Part shown: positions 24,901 through 33,900 of the stretch, in pieces
Layout: each line of letters opens with the position of its first letter
Numbering within the stretch: position 1 is the stretch's first letter
Assembly: GCA_034231615.1 (NCBI GenBank)
Contig: CM067307.1
Coordinates: 6,689,013 to 6,753,012, forward strand
Origin: Meghimatium bilineatum
Lineage: Eukaryota > Mollusca > Gastropoda > Stylommatophora > Philomycidae
Reading direction: 5' to 3'
DNA length: 64,000 nt
The notes under the pieces: model-generated
Database searches by the model: none
Told to the model about the DNA's origin: nothing
The model's input: only the letters and a program-made list of their open reading frames with translations
Position numbers and translations under genes: made by a program

Positions 24901-27900
24901 TCAATGTCAGACATGGACACTAACTAAAGTCAAAGAACAAGAGAAATGCTTACTATGTGTGCAATAAGATGTCTAAGAAAAGCAGGAAACAGAACATGAA
25001 AACATAATGTGAAGAATGAAGAGATTACAAGAACTATTGTAACAACGCCTGTGGTGAAGTATATTGAAAAACAGAAACTGAAATGTTTTTGCAACTTAAA
25101 TGAGAAGGAATCCATATTGGCTAACAGCAACAATATGAGATTGGAAATAAAAATAGGCAGAAGACCAAGAAGAAGGTGAATTGGAGGATTTGTCAACATT
25201 TTGATACATCACAATATTAATGCATATAAAGTGACCAAATGTGCCATAGTCCAAAACCGATCACCATTCAATCCTGCGATGTCTAACAGCAACCAATTCA
25301 ATCCTGCGATGTCTAACAGCAACCCATTCAATCCTGCGATGTCTAACAGCAACCCATTCAATCCTGCGATGTCTAACAGCAACCCATTCAATCCTGCGAT
25401 GTCTAACAGCAACCCATTCAATCCTGCGATGTCTAACAGCAGCCCATTCAATCCTGCGATGTCTAACAGCAACCCATTCAATCCTGCGATGTCTAACAGC
25501 AACCGATTCAATCCTGCGATGTCTAACAGCAACCCATTCAATCCTGCGATGTCCAACAGCAAAAGCAGAGAAAAGACAATAGATAGAATAGCAGTACTTG
25601 CTGTACCTGTGTTTTCTCAAGAGTTGCCAGATACAATTTTATGTTTATATTTTGTCAAATTTCACAGAAACGTGTCACGTCAGCACCATTAGTAAGTGTC
25701 ACTATTTATTTATTTCTTTTTAACAATAGTGGCCATATTTTCCTAATATTTATGTAATTTTTCTTAAGTTTTAACCAAAGTTTTTTGTATTAGCTGTTGG
25801 CTAATTTTACTTTATTTGTTCTATTTTGTACAAATAGTTGGTGCTGTTAAAAATAGTAAAGTCAGAATTCCTTTTAACGTTTATCTTCTGTCTTATCATT
25901 GCCATATATTACAACTCTATCCACATTATGTATACTTGCTACTAATTATCCACATAATTAATAGATAATAAATGAAATCCCTTTGAAAGGAAGATCCTGT
26001 TAAGAATAATCATCATCATGTACCATGATGGCTATCGTAGGCGATCATTAATCTCCGCAAAATTCTATTTTTTTGTACTATATAATATATAGTAATATAT
26101 TATAGTAATATATTATAGTAATATATTATAGTAAAATATTATAGTAATATATTATAGTAATATATTATAGTAATATATTATAGTAATATATTATAGTAAT
26201 ATATTATAGTAATATATTATAGTAATATATTATAGTAATATATTATAGTAATATATTATAGTAATATATTATAGTAATATATTATAGTAATATATTATAG
26301 TAATATATTATAGTAATATATTATAGTAATATATTATAGTAATATATTATAGTGATATATTATAGTAATATATTATAGTAATATATTATAGTAATATATT
26401 ATAGTAATATATTATAGTAATATATTATAGTGATATATTATAGTGATATATAGTAATATATTATAGTAATATATTATAGTAATATATTATAGTAATATAT
26501 AGTGATATATAGTAATATATAGTAATATATTATAGTAATATATTATAGTAATATATAGTGATATATAGTAATATATTATAGTAATATATAGTGATATATA
26601 GTAATATATTATAGTAATATATTATAGTAATATATAGTGATATATAGTAATATATTATAGTAATATATTATAGTAATATATTATAGTAATATATAGTGAT
26701 ATATAGTAATATATTATAGTAATATATTATAGTAATATATTATAGTAATATATTATAGTAATATATTATAGTAATATATTATAGTAATATATTATAGTGA
26801 TATATAGTAATATATTATAGTAATATATTATAGTGATATATAGTAATATATTATAGTAATATATTATAGTGATATATAGTAATATATTATAGTGATATAT
26901 TATAGTGATATATAGTGATATATAGTAATATATTATAGTGATATATTATAGTGATATATAGTGATATATAGTAATATATAGGCCTAATATATCAGTTCCA
27001 CTTCTGACTTTCTACCACGCCATGATGTTAAAATATCCAGTATCTTCTCTCTTTGCCATCCTCTGTTACTTTTCCCCTCAATTTTATCTGTTATTACATT
27101 GTTTCCTAGACCTCCTCTTCTCATAATGTGACAAAATAAATGTGGATTATTTATTTCTGGATGATAAGTAACTTCCCTTTGATGTCAATCTCCATCAGTA
27201 GCTTCCTTTTGGTATCAATCTCCCTCACTAACTTCCTTTTGGTGTCAATCTCCCTCACTAACTTCATTTTGGTGTTAATCTCCCTCACTAACTTCCTTTT
27301 GGTGTCAATCTCCCTCAGTAACTTCATTTTGGTGTCAATCTCCCTCAGTAACTTCATTTTGGTGTCAATCTTCCTCAGTAACTTCATTTCGGTGTCAATC
27401 TCCCTCAGTAACTTCCTTTTGGTGTTAATCTCCCTCAGTAACTTCCTTTTGGTGTCAATCTCCCTCAGTAACTTCCTTTTGCTGTCAATCTCCCTCAGTA
27501 ACTTCATTTTGGTGTCAATCTCCCTCAGTAACTTCATTTTGGTGTCAATCTTCCTCAGTAACTTCATTTCGGTGTCAATCTCCCTCAGTAACTTCCTTTT
27601 GGTGTTAATCTCCCTCAGTAACTTCCTTTTGGTGTCAATCTCCCTCAGTAACTTCCTTTTGCTGTCAATCTCCCTCAGTAACTTCATTTTGGTGTCAATC
27701 TCCCTCAGTACCTGAGTACATCTTCATTTATTGTTTTTTTAGCTGCCCATGGGATTATAACTGAACCACTCTTTGTTGATGCTCAGTGCCTACTCCACAG
27801 TTCAAGTCTAGAGCTGCAAGACCACATAACATACTGAATGTAAGCTGTCTCAATCATGAAGATTAACACAGAAACAGAAGTATGTCTATAGGCCAATACA

Positions 27901-30900
27901 ATCAAAATAAAAATAAAAGATCAATTACTGAAACAAGTGCATGAATTTCAATATCTGGAGCATTTTTACAGATGATAGAAAAATGGACAGAGAGCTTGAG
28001 ATATAAGCTCAAAAAGCCAACTATGTAAATTATGAACTCACACAAATTTTGGAGCAAAAATATATCCCAATGGAAACCAAAAGGCAAATCATAAATTCAA
28101 GTCATCCCAAGATTGTATTATTAATGTCAGACATGGACACTAACTAAAGAACAAGAGAGAAAGCTTAATTGAGATGTCTAAGAAAAGAAGCAAAAAGAAC
28201 AAGAGATCATGTGAGACATGAGAAGATTACAAGAACTGTTGGAACAACATTAGTGGTCAAATATATTGAAAAACAGAGACTGAAATAGTTCTGTCACTTA
28301 ATGAGGATGATCCCTTATTGACCAGTGGCAAGAGCATACAACATAAAAATGTGAAACAGCAAGATACAGAGGAAGGCCAAGAATAAGGTGGGTTGAATGG
28401 ACTACCAACACTCTGAGAAGTCACAATGTTGCATCATGTTGTGTGTTGTTCGTCCATCACAAGTCATGATGAACATTTGTTACATCCACTTTTGAAAATT
28501 CAATTTTAGTTATTTCCTTGATTATGAGTTTGTAGATGGCTAATGAGCCCTATTCGAGCTGTAAATGTCCTTGGACAGTTCGGACATGGAATGATGACTG
28601 TAGACAGATCCTGGTCTATCCATGACTTTCTAGCTGCTCTCCGCTGTTGAGTTGCTGCATTTCTCTTCTTTTCACAAGATGATGCGCTCTTTTTTATTTT
28701 AGAACGCCATGTAGATCTATTTTGTGCAAGTTCTTCCCATGTATGGTAATCATTTCAAAGGCTTTTGACTCATACATCATACAAAGCGACTGAACCTTAA
28801 ACTGAAAGTCAATAAATCCTGTGATACCTTACAGCTAAAACAGAGAAAGGACAATAGATAGATGGGATTCTCAACATTCTTCTGAAAAACTACATCTCTC
28901 TAGTCTCTAGTTTCCCACTTGTTTGTTTATTTATTATCCATTATCCACTTCCATATGACAGAAGTGGTTCTATATAGCACTGAAGGACTCTTGTTTCTTA
29001 CTCCTATTGATAGAAACATGTCACACAGGATGCTATTCATTTTGTGTACAGCTGCTTTTGCCTGTTCTATTTGAAGAATTTTTTTTGGGTAGCATATCCT
29101 ATTCAGGACATAGCTATCAACCCAGCATTTGTTGGCTATGGTGATTTTTTTAAGAAGAATACTAAACATAAAATAGTTACATTTTATAACAAGTGAATCA
29201 GTAAGGAAAGAAACCAATCAAGAATTTTTATCAAGTGTCATTTAGAAAAATATGTTGGAATTATATTGGCCATGTGTTAGGATAGATGAGAACAGACCTA
29301 AACAGACAAACATGTGAAACCTAAACAGACAAACATGTGAAACCTAAACAGACAAACATGTGAAAGGCAGAGCAGAGAGCAAGAGATAAGTAGATCTCTC
29401 AAAAGTAGATCTCTCAAAAGTAGATCTCTCAAAAGTAGATCTCACAAAAGATACAGTGAAGAACAATCAACAGAGACAGCTTAATATTTGACATAAGAAA
29501 TACCATACAGAGAACTATAGTAACTTGCAATAAGGTGCTCAATGTGGAAAGATCTAATGTGCTTTCCTAAATGTGATATACAGCCAAGAAGAACTAACTA
29601 ATTAGTAAGTCTATTACATGTAGGTTGCTTTTCTCACGTCTGCAACGTTTCTGCAATGTCTTTATAACATGCTGCTGTACACATTTAAACCTTCTTAGTT
29701 TTGATCTATTTTTGAACTAACAGTTTGTCATGATATTATTATCTTAGTTTTGATCTATTTTTGAACTAACAGTTTGTCATGATATTATTATCTTAGTTTT
29801 GATCTATTTTTGAACTAACAGTTTGTCATGATATTATTATCTTAGTTTTGATCTATTTTTGAACTAACAGTTTGTCATGATATTATTATCTTAGTTTTGA
29901 TCTATTTTTGAACTAACAGTTTGTCATGATATTATTATCTTAGTTTTGATCTATTTTTGAACTAACAGTTTGTCATGATATTATTATCTTAGTTTTGATC
30001 TATTTTTGAACTAACAGTTTGTCATGATATTATTATCTTAGTTTTGATCTATTTTTGAACTAACAGTTTGTCATGATATTATTATCTTAGTTTTGATCTA
30101 TTTTTGAACTAACAGTTTGTCATGATATTATTATCTTAGTTTTGATCTATTTTTGAACTAACAGTTTGTCATGATATTATTATCTTAGTTTTGATCTATT
30201 TTTGAACTAACAGTTTGTCATGATATTATTATCTTAGTTTTGATCTATTTTTGAACTAACAGTTTGTCATGATATTATTATCTTAGTTTTGATCTATTTT
30301 TGAACTAACAGTTTGTCATGATATTATTATCTTAGTTTTGGTCTATTTTTGAACTAACAGTTTGTCATGATATTATTATCTTAGTTTTGGTCTATTTTTG
30401 AACTAACAGTTTGTTATGATAGCATAGCTAGTTGCATTTATTAACATCCTTTTGTTATTGTTAAGTTTTCATTATTGAAGTTATGTTGTTGTCATTGTTG
30501 ATAATGTTGTTGAAATTGTGCTTTTGTCATTGTTGTTGAGGTTGAATTGTCATTTCTTTTGTTGGTTGAAGTTGTTTAATTATCATTGTGTTGCAATTAA
30601 TTTTGTTCTGTTGTTAATAAGCTGTGCTGTTGTTGTTGCTGTTGTTGCTGATGCATCTGTTGTCATTGCTTTATGTTATTATTAAAGTTAATGTTGTTGT
30701 TATTCCTGAAATTATGTTATTAAAATTGCTGATGGTGTTGTTTTTGATGTTCATATTTCTGCAGGCACTTCCATTGTTACTGTTTCTGGTGTTCTCAGCA
30801 TTATTATTTTTTCTGATTAAAAATGATGTTGTTTTTGTTGGATGCAGCTTTTGATTTTTTGACTTTATTACATTTTTTTTTACTTTTAAAATTGCTGCTG

Positions 30901-33900
30901 TTATTTTCATGTATGTCCGAGGTCCAAAATAGGAGTAAAGAATAACACTGTGACTTGCCAAGAGTTTTCTGATGGCATGTTCATTATTCACTCATATCAG
31001 ATCAACTACATCCCGTTAATCAGTAGGAGTTTCCTCTACCTCTTCTGTGTTCATTCTCAAACTCCTGCAGGTTAGTAGGATGTAGTCCTGAGAATGGAAT
31101 GTGTTGTTGGTTTACAGCTTGGCTGCTATATCTGCACCTTTCATCCTGACACATCTGACTTCAGCATAGTCTGTGTGTCAATTTGACCCTCTATGGGACT
31201 GGATAGCAACACCATCTCCCCCAAACTTCCTTAGTTACCTCTTACAACATGCCTGTCTGGTAACAGTGTCATTATTCTTTCGTTCCCTTCAGGGACCCAG
31301 TCAACAAATAGAGAGCAGGAGTTTGAGAATAAAGAGAAGACAATGGCAACTTTGGAAAATTGTAACAATTCCAAAACAAGTCGCCATAAAATATATTTGC
31401 AGGGGATCTGACAGAATTATTGAAAAAATCAAAAAGTGGTAGATCAAGTGTGATCCTGATTCATGAAGTTAACATCAAACCACCTCACATCTTCTGTTAA
31501 CACATTAGCAGTGGCCTATATTTCACTGGTCAGCTTGGTGATAGTGGTCCGTTAATGAATCCTCCACAAACACAACCCAGTCGATCGAGTTTTCTCGCCG
31601 TTTGAAAAATCAATCATCCACATTCTATTGATGTTGCAGCTAAAAATTCACCAATAAATAGCAATGTCATATATACAAGATGTGATTCAGTGGTTGGTTG
31701 GTTGGTTGGTTGGTTGGTTGCTGATCCAGAATTCCTTGGGCTCAGTCCTTTGTCCTATGATTCAATGGTTAGTTGGTTGCTGATCCGGTGATCCATGGGC
31801 TCATGCCCTTTGTCCTATGATTCAGCCTTTGGTTTGTTGCTGATCCAGTGGTCCATGGGTTCGTGCCCTTTGTCCTATGACTCAATGGTTGGTTGATTGT
31901 TGATTTGGTGATCCATGGGCTCATGGCCTTTGACCCAATGCCATTGTGCCATATATGCATGTGTTTGTGAGTTGTTGTTTTATTACTTATAAGATGTTCC
32001 ATTTATCTGGTCTCTGAAGAAGAAGCATTTCCTGACAGCACTGGACATTCTAAAAGGTGGTCAAGAGGTCAAGAATTTCATAGGGATGAGTGCACAGCCG
32101 ACACTCTGGAGTGTGTTGTGGTTGTATTCTGCTCCAGTGATTGTTTAAACTGTACATGTTGTGGGCAAAGTTGGAAAGTGATACTTTGATCTTGCCTTTC
32201 CAGGAGATTGATGTTGTAATTTGGATTAAGACTGGTCATTATTTGTAGATTTCTCTCCCAGTGTTTCACATGTCCCATCTTTTCAGCCAAGTCTTTGTTG
32301 ACAAATTTCAACAACAGTTTAACTGTGTCCATGGTTGTTCTTGTCTTGCTACCTTCTTTGCTAATCTGTCTGTCTTGTCATTGCCAGGTGTGTTTGAGTG
32401 GCCAGGAATCCACTGGACATGATTCATTAAAAACATTGAAGGTGGACAGCATTACCAGGTGTTTTTTGGTGTTTGAACAGCCAGGAATTCATTGGACATG
32501 ATTCATTAAAACACATTTCATTGGGGGGGGGGAACTGTGTTAGCTGGTTAGTGTCCTGTCTTCCTAGTCAGGTTTTTCAAGGATTGGTTTCCAGTTCACC
32601 TGGAGAAATTTGTTTAAATCACAAATAACTCCTTAGTTAATTCAGCTTAAATAAATGAGCAATACATCTTCTGGGAAAGTAATGGATGAAGGCAAGATGC
32701 TGACCACATCATCCCTATGTGTGCTGTTAGTATAAAAAATACAGACCTAACACTGTAATACTTAATACTTCTCACTGGTAGAATATCTTACTTAACACTT
32801 CTCACTGGTAGAATTTCTTACTTAATACTTCTCACTGGTAGAATATCTTACTTAATACTTCTCACTGGTAGAATATCTTACTTAATACTTCTCACTGGTA
32901 GAATATCTTACTTAATACTTCTCACTGGTAGAATATCTTACTTAATACTTCTCACTGGTGGAATATCTTACTTAATACTTCTCACTGGTAGAATATCTTA
33001 CTTAATACTTCTCACTGGTAGAATATCTTACTTAATACTTCTCACTGGTAGAATATCTTACTTAATACTTCTCACTGGTGGAATATCTTACTTAATACTT
33101 CTCACTGGTAGAATATCTTACTTAATACTTCTCACTGGTAGAATATCTTACTTATATTTTATAATAGAATAATACACATTTATTTGACCCAAGTCACACC
33201 TTATTTGGAGGTGCAAATTGGCTGAGTTAGTAAACATGTTGATTCGAGTTGCAAGTCCAACTAGCATCAGCTGAATGAGCCAAAACTGTTCATTTTTTGC
33301 CCATCTTCTGGTTGATTTTCAAAAGATACAAGTGTATAGTGTCTTTAAGTATTGAAACTTGTAAGAGTACAGTAAAAATTCATAGTTCCCTTAGGATATA
33401 CAATGTGCAAAAACACAATAAACATTCACATTTTTCATGGGTATCAAAACTTGCAAGAACACAGTACAAATGTATACGCAACTCTAGTATCAAAACTTAC
33501 AAGCAAAACAACAAAAGAAAGATCTTGTTGAGTCAGTCATTGTACTAGCCATGTGTTATAATGTTAGATTTTCCATGTTATATTTATTCTATAGACATCC
33601 CGTAAACATAAAATAATTTATGAGACAAGAGCATCTGTGCTGCGAACATTCCAGAATCCAGTGGACCCTCCTCCATTGTGGCACTTACCCAGATTCACAG
33701 CTTCTGTGAGTAATACATTTTTTAAACATCTTATCTCTCAGTAATAGTAGTTGGCTATCCCATCCTAGTAGTTGGCTATCCCATCCTAGTAGTTGGCTAT
33801 CCCATCCTAGTAGCTGGCTGTCCCATCCTAGTAGTTGGCTGTCCCATCCTAGTAGTTGGCTGTCCCATCCTAGTAGTTGGCTGACCCATCCTAGTATTTG

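Noticed and set aside
25201-25692. 163-codon frame with a decapeptide repeat, like a structural protein
   Set aside because: The unit is open on both strands, flanked by dead LINE sequence, and no splice sites or signal peptide support a gene.
27140-27715. Hydrophobic repeat protein (SISLSNFLLV)
   Set aside because: 30-bp minisatellite; both strands open; ends just past the array.
29695-30425. Possible CRISPR-like array of identical units
   Set aside because: Units are contiguous 49-bp tandem repeats with no unique spacers, in a eukaryotic intron. The same applies to all other arrays here.
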